13,869 nucleotides of DNA, taken from positions 1 through 13,869 of the forward strand of contig CBDUYN010000231.1 of the NCBI GenBank assembly GCA_965371445.1, given 5' to 3'. The notes beneath the pieces were generated by a model. It was not told the origin of the DNA, ran no database searches, and was given only the letters and a program-made list of their open reading frames with translations. Each line of letters opens with the position of its first letter. The first letter of the stretch is position 1. The stretch comes from DASWIG01 sp965371445 (GTDB taxonomy: Bacteria > Acidobacteriota > Thermoanaerobaculia > Multivoradales > J023). This document shows, piece after piece, positions 1 to 7,600 of the stretch. Made by a program: the position numbers and the translations under genes.

Positions 1-301
1 AGAGCTTCTCGTCCCATTCGTCGACGAGCACGAAAGCCTCGCGGGCGATGTTGCCGTTGACGAGCTCCATGAAGTCGGCGAGTTGTTCGTGGTCCTCCGG
101 AGTCAGGATGAGGTGCTGGTGGTTGGAGAGCATGGCTCCGAAGTGGACGTCGACCGGGTAGAGCTCCTGGGCACGGGCCAGGATGCCCACGACGATCTTG
201 GCGAAGTATCTGGTGGTGGGGAGGAGGAACATACCGCGGAGGGTCCGGGTGGTCGTCTCGACGGTGGTTCCTGGTGGGAGGTAGAGCTCAGGCCTGGGCA
301 T
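1..301 (-). CDS. REP-associated (RAYT/Y1-type) transposase, N-terminal part
   Basis: This is the first 100 residues of a Y1/HUH-type single-strand transposase; the C-terminus, including the expected catalytic Tyr, lies beyond the window edge. The frame is open from the ATG at 301 to base 1. It begins MPRPELYLPPG and contains LSNHQHLILTPED at about residues 58-70, followed by a helical stretch with ELVNGNIARE. Family knowledge: these enzymes carry a conserved SNHxHLLL segment in which two His residues (here H61 and H63) bind the metal, and they are thought to mobilise short palindromic REP repeats. The residue between the two His is Gln instead of the usual hydrophobic or aromatic one. A weak CGGAG lies about 7 nt upstream of the start. 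The MPRPELYLPPG opening and the spacing to the HxH motif match what I know of this family, which supports the chosen start. Whether the rest of the gene is intact cannot be seen. Confidence 0.8.
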   Translation of the reverse strand, partial: MPRPELYLPPGTTVETTTRTLRGMFLLPTTRYFAKIVVGILARAQELYPVDVHFGAMLSNHQHLILTPEDHEQLADFMELVNGNIAREAFVLVDEWDEKL

Positions 302-447
302 GCGGGTGCTCCGTCTTGAGGAGCCTTCGGCGGCCCCGCCCCGTGCGGGTCTGTGACACAGCCCCCCAAGGAGCGTGGTCACGCCGCGTACAGCTCGCGT
401 ACACCCCTATAAAGACGGAAAGTGGCGCTGGGCTCTGACATCGATCT

Positions 448-467
448 ACTGTGAAATCCGTCACAGT
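448..467. promoter_or_regulatory. CRP/FNR-family operator-like palindrome
   Basis: The sequence reads ACTGTGA, six bases (AATCCG), then TCACAGT. The arms are perfect 7-bp inverted repeats and the core matches TGTGA-N6-TCACA, the textbook CRP consensus; other CRP/FNR regulators bind close variants. It lies about 147 bp upstream of the transposase start and 420 bp upstream of the peptidase start, so the target is uncertain. It could instead be a stem-loop of a repeat element associated with the transposase. Binding is inferred only from the match. Confidence 0.45.
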
Positions 468-529
468 CCCTGTAGGAGCGCCGGAAGAGTGAAGGTGCGA
501 GAGTGCCAAAGTGGGTGGGACGGAGGGGA

Positions 530-695
530 GGGTGGCCGACGGAGGGTGGCCTCCTCGTGGGTCGCTTGGACCGGGAGGGGGTCGTGCGTCAGGGCTGTGG
601 GAAGCCTGAGCAGGGTGGCCGACGGAGGGTGGCCTCCTCGTGGGTCGCTTGGACCGGGAGGGGGTCGTGCGTCAGGGCTGTGGGAAGCCTGAGCA
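530..695. repeat. Perfect 83-bp tandem duplication
   Basis: Two directly adjacent copies (530-612 and 613-695) are identical at every base by eye. Each starts GGGTGGCCGACGGAGG and ends GAAGCCTGAGCA. The unit is G-rich on the plus strand and not a multiple of three, which argues against coding. Perfect identity implies a recent duplication or active homogenisation. An assembly artefact is possible but less likely for only two short copies. Confidence 0.9.
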
Positions 696-697
696 AC

Positions 698-726
698 TTG
701 ACAGGGGCAGCGTGGCGCGGTAGCCT
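698..726 (+). promoter_or_regulatory. Candidate sigma-70-type promoter for the M28 peptidase
   Basis: A perfect TTGACA (698-703) is followed by a 17-nt spacer and TAGCCT (721-726), which matches the TATAAT box at only three of six positions. It begins 3 nt after the 83-bp duplication ends. If used, it would give a 5' leader of roughly 150 nt that contains the two hairpins before the peptidase start. The -10 box is weak, so this is tentative. Confidence 0.3.
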
Positions 727-848
727 CCCCGGAGGAGTTTGAGAGAGACTCCGCAGGCCGACTGGGAAGCCCGTCCGGGGTGGACGTTGGCCACGGTGAG
801 GTTTGGTAATCGATCGCGAAAGTGCCGGCTCGCCATTTCGACAAACCA

Positions 849-867
849 GAGCCGGCGGCGCCGGCTC
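849..867 (+). other. GC-rich hairpin in the leader of the M28 peptidase
   Basis: GAGCCGGC and GCCGGCTC form a perfect 8-bp stem around a GGC loop. It ends 20 nt before the peptidase ATG and is followed at once by a second hairpin covering the start codon. No U-run follows, so it is unlikely to be a plain intrinsic terminator. Confidence 0.5.
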
Positions 868-873
868 CGACAA

Positions 874-889
874 ATTGGGGGTCCCCAAT
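874..889 (+). promoter_or_regulatory. Hairpin that encloses the start codon of the M28 peptidase
   Basis: ATTGGGG, GT, then CCCCAAT form an inverted repeat with 7-base arms (effectively six pairs with a GGTC loop). Its 3' arm contains the first two bases of the ATG at 888-890. The only Shine-Dalgarno-like bases, the G-run at 877-881, are in the 5' arm and loop. If it folds in mRNA, both ribosome contacts would be hidden. The fold is read from sequence; a regulatory role is inferred. Confidence 0.45.
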
Positions 890-3590
890 GAAAAACAGTG
901 CCTGTACGAGCGCGCCTCTGGCGCGGCGAATTCTGCTGTCTCTGCTCATCGCCTTGTGCCTGTGCGGCGTTGCCGCCGCTCAGCAAGACTCGGTGTGGGT
1001 CACGATGGGAAACGATCTCTTCGACCGGCTGACCAAGACGCCGGGAGTCCTGACCCAGGCCCTGCCGCCCAAGGCATTCGCCGCCAGGGACGGCGTGGTG
1101 GTCACACGCTTGCCGGCCCACGAGCTGAGGGCCGTTTCCAACCTCAGCCACGCGGCCTTCCGCCGCTGCGGTGGCTTCATCGTCCACGACTCGTTCGAAG
1201 AAGCCACCGCGGCCATGGAAGCCGCAACGCGGATCATCTACAAGACGGCGCCGAGCGACTTCACGATCGACCAGCAGACGACGGTGAACGCGCTCCATCC
1301 GTTGATGGACAAGGCCAACATCCTGTCGACGATGACCACCCTGTCGGCCTACACCAACCGCTACTACCAGTACACCTCGGGCCAGCAGTCGGCGCTGTGG
1401 ATCCGCGACCTCTGGCAGGGCTACGCCACCGGGCGCTCCGACGTGACCGTCACCACCTACGACCACGGCAGCTACGTGCAGCCGTCGGTCATCCTGACGA
1501 TCGACGGCACGAGCCTGGCGTCGGAAGTCGTCGTCCTGGGCGGTCACCTCGACTCGATCAAGAGCGGCGGCATGACGACGGGCACCGTCGCTCCCGGAGC
1601 CGACGACAACGCCTCCGGCATCGCCGCGCTCTCCGAGGCCATCCGGGTGCTGATGGACGACGGCTGGATCCCCGACCGGACGGTGAAGTTCATGGGCTAC
1701 GCGGCCGAGGAGGTCGGCCTCCTGGGCTCCGGCGACATCGCCACCGACCACTTCAACGCGGGCACCGACGTCGTCGCCGTCATGCAGCTCGACATGACCG
1801 ACTACATGGGATCGGTCGAGGACATCGTCCTGATGGACGACTACACCCACCCCGATCTGAACGCGTTCATCGGTGACCTGATCGACGCCTACCAGTCGTC
1901 GCTCTTGTGGACCTACTCGACCTGCGGCTACGGTTGCTCCGACCACGCCTCGTGGCACAACAAGGGGTATCCGGCGTCGATACCCTTCGAATCGAGGATG
2001 GGGCAGTACAATCCGAACATCCACACGAGCAACGACACGGTGGCCTTTCTGGGCAACCAGGCCGACCACGCCCTCAAGTTCTCGAAGCTGGCGCTCTCCT
2101 TCGCCGTCGAGACCGGAATGGCGGGCTGCCTGCCGGTCGCCGTCGCCGACGCCGGTCCGGACCAGGTCATCAACGACGGCGACTCGACCACCATCGGCAC
2201 GCCGGCCCTCGCCGGCCACACCTACTCCTGGTCGCCGGGCGGCGCGACGACGGCCGAGGTGCTCGTCTCGCCGAGCGTGACCACGGTCTACACCGTCACC
2301 GCCACGACGAGCTGCGGCAGCAACAACGACCCGGTCACCGTCACCGTCGTCCCGGCGGGACAGAACGGTCCGCAGACCGCGGTCTACGACGCTGGCCTCG
2401 GCGCCCCCCAATGCGCCGTCGCCGGTAGCTCCTGCGACTCGCTGGCGCTGCTCGACGGCCGCGCCAACCTCGGCCCGGAGCCCAACCAGCCCAACACCCT
2501 GGACAGCTGCACCGACGGCGCCTCGGGCACCTACCACTCCGACGAGTCGAACGACAAGATCGTCGTCTCGACCCTCGACAGCCTCGACATGACCGAGGGC
2601 GCGACCGTACAGATCGACGCCACGGTCTGGGCCTACTCGACGGGCTCCTCGGACAGCCTCGACCTCTACTACGCGGCCGACGCCAACAGCCCGTCCTGGA
2701 TCTACATCACGACGCTCAACCCGCCGGCGGGGGGTACGCAGACCCTGTCGACGACCTACACGCTGCCCAGCGGCACCCTGCAGGCGGTGCGGGCCAACTT
2801 CCGCTACCAGGGCTCTGCCAGCTCGTGCGGCAGCGGCAGCTACGACGACACCGACGACCTGGTCTTCGCCGTCAAGGCCGCCGGCGGCTGCACCGGCGAC
2901 GCCGACTGCGACGACGGCGCCTACTGCAACGGCGCCGAGACCTGCAACGCCGGCACCTGCCAGGCGGGCACCCCGGTGGCCTGCGACGACGGCGTCGCCT
3001 GCACCGACGACGTCTGCAACGAGGGCACCGACTCGTGCGACTTCACCACCAACGACGCCAACTGCTCGAACGGCCTCTTCTGCGACGGCGCCGAGACCTG
3101 CGACGCCGTCCTCGGCTGCCAGGCGGGCAGCACCGTCGACTGCGACGACAGCGTCGTCTGCACGGCCGACTCCTGCAACGAGGGCACCGACTCTTGCGAC
3201 AACACGCCGAACCACGCGTCGTGCTCGAACGGTGTCTTCTGTGACGGCGCCGAGGTCTGCGACACGGTCAACGACTGCCAGGCGGGGACGCCGCCCAGCT
3301 GCGACGACGGTGTGGGCTGTACGGTCGACTCCTGCAACGCGGGCACCGACTCGTGCGACAACACGGCGGACGACGCGAGTTGCGACAACGGCCTCTTCTG
3401 CGACGGCGTCGAGACCTGCGACACGGTCGCCGACTGCCAGAGCGGCAGCGATCCGTGTCCCGGCGAGACCTGCGACGAAGCCGGTGACGTCTGTGTCTCC
3501 TGCGCTCCGTCGGGGGCGTCGTGCACCTCGAACAGCGAGTGCTGCTCGGACAAGTGCCGCGGCAAGAGCGGCAGCAAGACCTGCCGGTAA
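888..3590 (+). CDS. Secreted M28-family zinc aminopeptidase with Ig/PKD-like, Cys-rich repeat and knottin-like C-terminal regions
   Basis: A 900-residue exported metallopeptidase. A signal peptide spans about residues 1-31 (Arg-Arg, then LLSLLIALCLCGVAAA). The catalytic domain (about 110-410) shows the two-zinc ligand set of Aeromonas-type leucyl aminopeptidases: H220 in GGHLDS, D239 in GADDNASG, catalytic E274 plus E275 in AAEEVGLLGS, D302 in QLDMT and H353 in CSDHASW. The family removes N-terminal residues from peptides. Next come an Ig/PKD-like domain (about 420-490), a beta-rich region with DLYY and FRYQG segments (about 495-665), four Cys-rich repeats of about 53 residues (about 668-870; CDGAETC, CDDGVxCT, CNEGTDSC) and a cystine-knot-like tail. 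Starting at ATG 888 gives a typical signal peptide; a GTG at 822 would add 22 residues ahead of it. Function of the tail modules is unknown; surface attachment or substrate binding is inferred. Catalytic assignment is firm, exact substrate is not. Confidence 0.93.
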   Translation: MKNSACTSAPLARRILLSLLIALCLCGVAAAQQDSVWVTMGNDLFDRLTKTPGVLTQALPPKAFAARDGVVVTRLPAHELRAVSNLSHAAFRRCGGFIVHDSFEEATAAMEAATRIIYKTAPSDFTIDQQTTVNALHPLMDKANILSTMTTLSAYTNRYYQYTSGQQSALWIRDLWQGYATGRSDVTVTTYDHGSYVQPSVILTIDGTSLASEVVVLGGHLDSIKSGGMTTGTVAPGADDNASGIAALSEAIRVLMDDGWIPDRTVKFMGYAAEEVGLLGSGDIATDHFNAGTDVVAVMQLDMTDYMGSVEDIVLMDDYTHPDLNAFIGDLIDAYQSSLLWTYSTCGYGCSDHASWHNKGYPASIPFESRMGQYNPNIHTSNDTVAFLGNQADHALKFSKLALSFAVETGMAGCLPVAVADAGPDQVINDGDSTTIGTPALAGHTYSWSPGGATTAEVLVSPSVTTVYTVTATTSCGSNNDPVTVTVVPAGQNGPQTAVYDAGLGAPQCAVAGSSCDSLALLDGRANLGPEPNQPNTLDSCTDGASGTYHSDESNDKIVVSTLDSLDMTEGATVQIDATVWAYSTGSSDSLDLYYAADANSPSWIYITTLNPPAGGTQTLSTTYTLPSGTLQAVRANFRYQGSASSCGSGSYDDTDDLVFAVKAAGGCTGDADCDDGAYCNGAETCNAGTCQAGTPVACDDGVACTDDVCNEGTDSCDFTTNDANCSNGLFCDGAETCDAVLGCQAGSTVDCDDSVVCTADSCNEGTDSCDNTPNHASCSNGVFCDGAEVCDTVNDCQAGTPPSCDDGVGCTVDSCNAGTDSCDNTADDASCDNGLFCDGVETCDTVADCQSGSDPCPGETCDEAGDVCVSCAPSGASCTSNSECCSDKCRGKSGSKTCR

Positions 3591-3738
3591 GGCAAACCGC
3601 GGCGACAGACTGTCGTCGGGCCAGTATCGGCCTGGCGGCAGATCCCAGGGGGCCGCCGCCGAGGACGCCCTCTGGGACGCCGACGAAAGCGTCGGATGCG
3701 GATGGATGGTGAGGCCCATGTCCCCGGCCGTGCAGCCC

Positions 3739-3789
3739 GATGCTCTTGAGGTGCCGATGCTCTTGAGGTGCCGCTGCTCTTGAGGTGCC
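3739..3789. repeat. 17-bp tandem repeat, three copies
   Basis: Units at 3739-3755, 3756-3772 and 3773-3789 read GATGCTCTTGAGGTGCC, the third with one change (GCTGCTC). The GAGGTGCC end of each unit is also the start of the dispersed repeat that begins in the last unit, so the array looks like local expansion at the edge of that element. Confidence 0.85.
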
Positions 3790-3805
3790 ATCCAAATCAC
3801 AAGCC
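3782..3805 (+). repeat. Dispersed GAGGTGCC repeat, copy A (short)
   Basis: GAGGTGCCATCCAAATCACA followed by AGCC matches the first half of the longer copies B and D. It directly adjoins the 17-bp array on its left and lies 7 nt before copy B. Confidence 0.75.
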
Positions 3806-3812
3806 CCCCTAG

Positions 3813-3859
3813 GAGGTGCCAGCCGAATCACAACTCCTTTGTTTTCAACGACTTACGCC
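3813..3859 (+). repeat. Dispersed GAGGTGCC repeat, copy B (full length)
   Basis: This begins GAGGTGCCAGCCGAATCACA and continues through CTCCTTTGTTTTCAACGACT. It aligns along its whole length of about 46 bp with the copy at the window's right edge, with substitutions and no obvious indel. Its first 26 bases including the preceding TAG are nearly identical to copy C. Confidence 0.8.
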
Positions 3860-4156
3860 AGATCCCGCCCACTGAGGGGCGCCTCTCTGGGGGCGAAATC
3901 AGGCCTCACGAGCGTGGCGAACGGCCAAGGCGCTCGTTTCGGGCGAGATTTGGCCTTGAGATCCCCTCAGATGGCGCTCGACAGGCCGTCCGAAGACGAA
4001 AATGGCAAAGTAGCGAGGATCGAGACGCAGCTCTCCCTGGCTGAGACCGGAGAGTCGCTCATCAGCCCCACGACGACACAGCGGTGGAGGTGGCGCCAGC
4101 TGCCCCCCGACGAACGGCCAGGCCCTCGGAAAGCACCCCTGGGGAAACGCTGCCCG

Positions 4157-4182
4157 TAGGAGGTGCCAGCCAAATCACAACT
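4157..4182 (+). repeat. Dispersed GAGGTGCC repeat, copy C (short)
   Basis: TAGGAGGTGCCAGCCAAATC then ACAACT differs from copy B at a single base over this length, then the match stops (CTGCTTCG against CTCCTTTG, only loosely alike). It lies 100 nt upstream of the possible small gene at 4282. Confidence 0.75.
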
Positions 4183-4281
4183 GCTTCGTCGACCGAAGGG
4201 GAATGCCGCGCGACCGATCCGATCCTGGCGGCCTGGGTTCGGCGAACCGATTCGTTTTCCGTGTACCGACCCGTCTTGCGC

Positions 4282-4488
4282 ATGCAACGTCCGGGGATGG
4301 TTCTCAAGGTCGTCGACCTTCTACGACAGGGGCTTCTCGACGTCGAAAGGGATCGTCGTGGGTTGGAGGATTTCTTGCGTTGGGTCGACGGGTGGCGTCC
4401 GGAGAGCAAGTCGGAAATCCGTCGTTTGATCGGTTACCTGCGCACGACGTATCCCCAGACGACCGTCTGGGACGTCGTCACGTTCTAG
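4282..4488 (+). CDS. Hypothetical small protein (68 aa)
   Basis: I do not recognise this gene. From the ATG at 4282 the frame encodes MQRPGMVLKVVDLL and then a charged, probably helical stretch (RQGLLDVERDRRGLEDFLRWVDGW, broken here only by length limits, then an EIRRLIGYLRTTY segment), ending VWDVVTF. Mixed acidic and basic residues with regularly spaced Leu/Ile look more protein-like than the neighbouring shadow frames, and about three quarters of third positions are G or C by hand count. There is no clear Shine-Dalgarno; other possible starts are GTG 4261 and ATG 4297. The frame stays open upstream through repeat copy C, so the N-terminus may have been altered by that insertion, or this may be a C-terminal relic of a larger gene. 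The paired hairpins at 4569-4606 lie downstream. Confidence 0.35.
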   Translation: MQRPGMVLKVVDLLRQGLLDVERDRRGLEDFLRWVDGWRPESKSEIRRLIGYLRTTYPQTTVWDVVTF

Positions 4489-4568
4489 CTGTCGACAGGA
4501 AGTCAGAGACGAAGAACGACAAAGAAAAGACGGAGATCGGAATCGGACGACGACCATGAGACGTACGC

Positions 4569-4606
4569 ACAGACCCACAGGGTCTGTTCCCAACCCCAAG
4601 GGGGTT
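4569..4606. terminator. Two adjacent hairpins between convergent genes, possible bidirectional terminator
   Basis: ACAGACCC-ACA-GGGTCTGT (4569-4587) is a perfect 8-bp stem with a 3-nt loop. AACCCC-AAG-GGGGTT (4592-4606) is a perfect 6-bp stem. They sit between the end of the plus-strand small frame (4488) and the end of the minus-strand propeller gene (4635), as expected for a shared terminator. No T-run follows on either strand, which lowers confidence. Confidence 0.45.
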
Positions 4607-4634
4607 CAAGATCAAAGCCACGCCGCGCGCCGGC

Positions 4635-7600
4635 CTAATCCCTGGTCCACACCGGCAACCCCCGTCCCGGGGTCCACGGCGAGCCGGCCTCCTCCATCTC
4701 CTGGTGCAGCGCGTCGAGCCCGACGCGCAGCTCCTGGTACCCCGCCAGCACCCCCTCGAACGCTTCCGCCGCGATCTCGTAGTCGCGCCGATGGGTCGTG
4801 GTCGGCGCCGAACGGAATCTCCAGTTGGTGTCGACCGTACGACCGATACGGCGCACGATCGACGGCAACACCGGCTCGACGCGCCGACGCACGGTTCGGT
4901 CCCCCAAAAGCTCTTGGTCGAGCTCGAAAAGCCGCTGCTCGAGCTGGCGGGCGCGTTCGGCCAACCCCTCGTCCGAACCGGCCGTCTCGTCGAGGGCCCG
5001 CTTGACGTAACGCAACTCTTCCTTCATGTCGGCCGCGACCCGCGCGGTCCCCATGACCGCTCGCTGCAAACGACCCGCCTTGCGGTGGAAGGCGCTCAAG
5101 GCCGCCCGCTCCTCAGTCGTCATCGTCGCGGCTCCCAGCGGCACGGTTTCGAAGCTTTGCGCTTCGCTCAACCAGGAGAGCTCGCCGTCGACCCGTTTCG
5201 CCAGCCGGACGGAATAGGTTCCCGGCACCGCCAGGGGGCCGGCGGTCGACGGTCCCCAGGGGCTTTCGTCGTGTTCGAAAGAAGTCGGCTCGAAGGCCGG
5301 ATAGCGAAGGTCCCAGGCGACGCGGTGAAAGCCCGGCTTCGCCGGCCCCACGACGCGACGGACCACGTTCTGCTGCTCGTCGAAAACGACCATCAGGACG
5401 GCGGGATCCTCCGCCCGGTCCTCGGTGCGCAGCTCGTCCCAGCTCGGATAGCCGACCGGCTCGCCGCGTTTCTGCCGAGCTTTCTCGTCCTCGCGACGCG
5501 CATCGTGCCGGCTCTTGTAGCCGTCGCGCAGGTAGTAGGTGAAGACCGCGCCGGCGGGCGGGTTGGGAGCCGTGAAGTAAGCGTCGCCCTGAACCCCCTT
5601 CTCCCCCCAGCTCAGGGGCGCGGAGGGAACGTACATCCAGGTCTTCTTCACCGGGAAAAGCGTCGCTTCGCCCGACAGCGTCTCCTCGTCGACGTAGCGC
5701 AGGGGCGAATAGTCGTCGAAGATGTAAAACCCTCGGCCGAAGGTGGCGGCCACCAGGTCGTTCTCCCGCTTCTGGATCTCGAGGTCCCGGAAGGCGACGG
5801 TGGGGACGTCGCCCTGCAGCTGAATCCACCGTCCTCCTCCGTCGCGGGTGAAGAAGAGGCCGTACTCCGTACCGGCGAAAAGGAGGTTCTCGTCTTCGTG
5901 GTCTTCGACGATCGACCACACGAGATGACGATCGACCAGGCCGTCTTCAACGATCGAACGCCAGGTGCGTCCGCGGTCGTCGCTACGCAGGAGATAGGGC
6001 TTGAAGTCACCCTGCTTGTGATTGTTGAAAGAGGCGTAGACGCGATCGGCGTCGTGTTGCGAAGCGGTCAGGTCGGTGACGAAGCTCCTCTCCGGCACTC
6101 CCGGGAAGGTGTCCTCGGCGCGCCAGCTCTGGCCGCCGTCGTCGCTCACCTGGACCAGGCCGTCGTCGGTGCCGGCGTAGAGCAGGCCCTCGACCAGGGG
6201 CGATTCGTCGAGGGCGACGATGCTGCCGTAAAACGACGTGTAAACGTTTTTCCACACCGAATCGACGCTCCACACCGTACCCATCACCTCGAGCTCGTTG
6301 CGGTCGAGGTTGCGCGACAGGTCCGGGCTCACCGCCCGCCAGGTGTCGCCGCGGTCGTCGCTACGAAACAGCCGATTGGCCGCGAAGTAGAGGCGCTTCG
6401 GCGCGTGCGGGCTGATGAGAAGCGGCGAGTCCCAGTTCCATCGGAGGGGCGCGTCGCCGGCCTCGGGTTGGGGCTGGATGTCGAGGGTTTCGCCGTGTCG
6501 CTTGTCGTAACGTACGAGGCCACCGTACTGCCACATCGAATAGAGGACGTTGGGGTCCTCCGGGTCGACACGGGTCTGGTAGCCGTCCCCGCCGACGGTG
6601 ATGAACCAATCGCTGTTGCGGATGCCATGCATCGTCGCGGTACGCGACGGCCCGCCCTCGGTGTCGTTGTCCTGGGTGCCGCCGTAGAGGTTGTAGAACG
6701 GGACGTCGTTGTCGATGCCCACGCGGTAGAATTGGGTCACCGGCAGGTTGTCGACGTAGCGCCAGGTCGAGCCCCGGTCCCAGCTCTCGTAGATGCCGCC
6801 GTCGCAGCCCACCTGCAAGTAGTCCGGATCCTCGGGATCGAAGACGACGGCGTGGTTGTCGACGTGCTTGCGGGGGGAGCCCAGCCCTCGCCAGCTCTTG
6901 CCGCCGTCGTCGGAAACGTGGAGCCAGACGTCGGCCTGGTAGAGGCGGCCGGCGACGTGGGGGTCGGGGTAGATCTCCATGTAGTACTGGGGATCGCCGG
7001 GCACGTAGTCGCTCATCTTCTTCCAGCTCTCGCCCCGGTTCGAGGAACGGTAGAAACCCGAGTCGTCGTCGGCCGCCGCGACGGTGGCGTAGACGACGTC
7101 CGGATTCTGAGGCGAGAGGGCCAGGCCGATGCGGCCGACGTCCCCGTCGGGCAGACCCTGGGTCAGCGTCTTCCAGGTCTTGCCGGCGTCGGACGACTTG
7201 TAGATCCGCGACTCGGGTCCACCCGCGACCACGGTCCACTGGTGACGCCGCCGCTGGTAGGAGGTGGCATAGACCACGTCGGGATTCCGGGGATCGAGGA
7301 CCACGTCGGAGATTCCGGTGTTCTCCGAGACGTCGAGCACCCGCTCCCAGGTCGTCCCGCCGTCGGCGCTCTTGTAGAGGCCGCGCTCCCCTCCCGGCGC
7401 CCACAACGGCCCCTGGGACGCCACGTAGACGACGTCGGAGTCGCGGGGGTCGAGGACGATCTTGCCGATGTGCTCGGAGGCCTCGAGCCCCATCCGCGTC
7501 CAGCTTTCGCCACCGTCGAGGCTCTTGTAGACGCCGTCGCCCCAGCCGACGCTGCGCTGGCTGTTGTTCTCGCCCGTCCCCACCCAGACGACCTGCGGAT

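Larger units (their letters stand above)
302..887. other. Intergenic region between the divergent transposase and M28 peptidase
   Basis: I find no convincing coding frame here. Reading frames that are open across it change arbitrarily and are low-complexity. The stretch holds a CTGTG-A-CACAG palindrome (351-361), a CRP/FNR-like palindrome (448-467), an 83-bp tandem duplication (530-695), a TTGACA-type promoter candidate (698-726), a GC-rich hairpin (849-867) and a hairpin over the peptidase start codon (874-889). As the shared upstream region of two divergently transcribed genes, it is the natural place for their control signals. Confidence 0.6.
3591..4281. other. Repeat-rich intergenic region downstream of the M28 peptidase
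   Basis: No convincing gene is visible. After the peptidase stop there are several small inverted repeats: GGCGGC/GCCGCC (3634-3657) and CCGACG-AAAG-CGTCGG (3680-3695), either of which could help end transcription though neither has a U-run. Then come a 17-bp tandem repeat (3739-3789) and three copies of a dispersed GAGGTGCC element (3782, 3813, 4160). The 300 bp between the second and third copies contain nothing I recognise. A GGTTCG-G-CGAACC palindrome sits at 4236-4248. Confidence 0.6.

Noticed and set aside
672..3800. Very long minus-strand open frame (1,042 codons) opposite the M28 peptidase
   Set aside because: It is dominated by Arg, Ala, Val, Gly and Asp with no recognisable motif, and the opposite strand carries a complete catalytic site and signal peptide. 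GC-rich codon usage removes antisense stops.
3770..3830. Sigma-54-like TGGCAC boxes on the minus strand of the dispersed repeats
   Set aside because: TGGCAC is present in each copy, but no copy has TTGC at the required -12 spacing, and the bases there differ between copies.
3967..4287. Minus-strand frame of 106 codons in the repeat-rich gap
   Set aside because: It spans a repeat copy, has Ser/Arg/Gly-rich random composition and no family resemblance.
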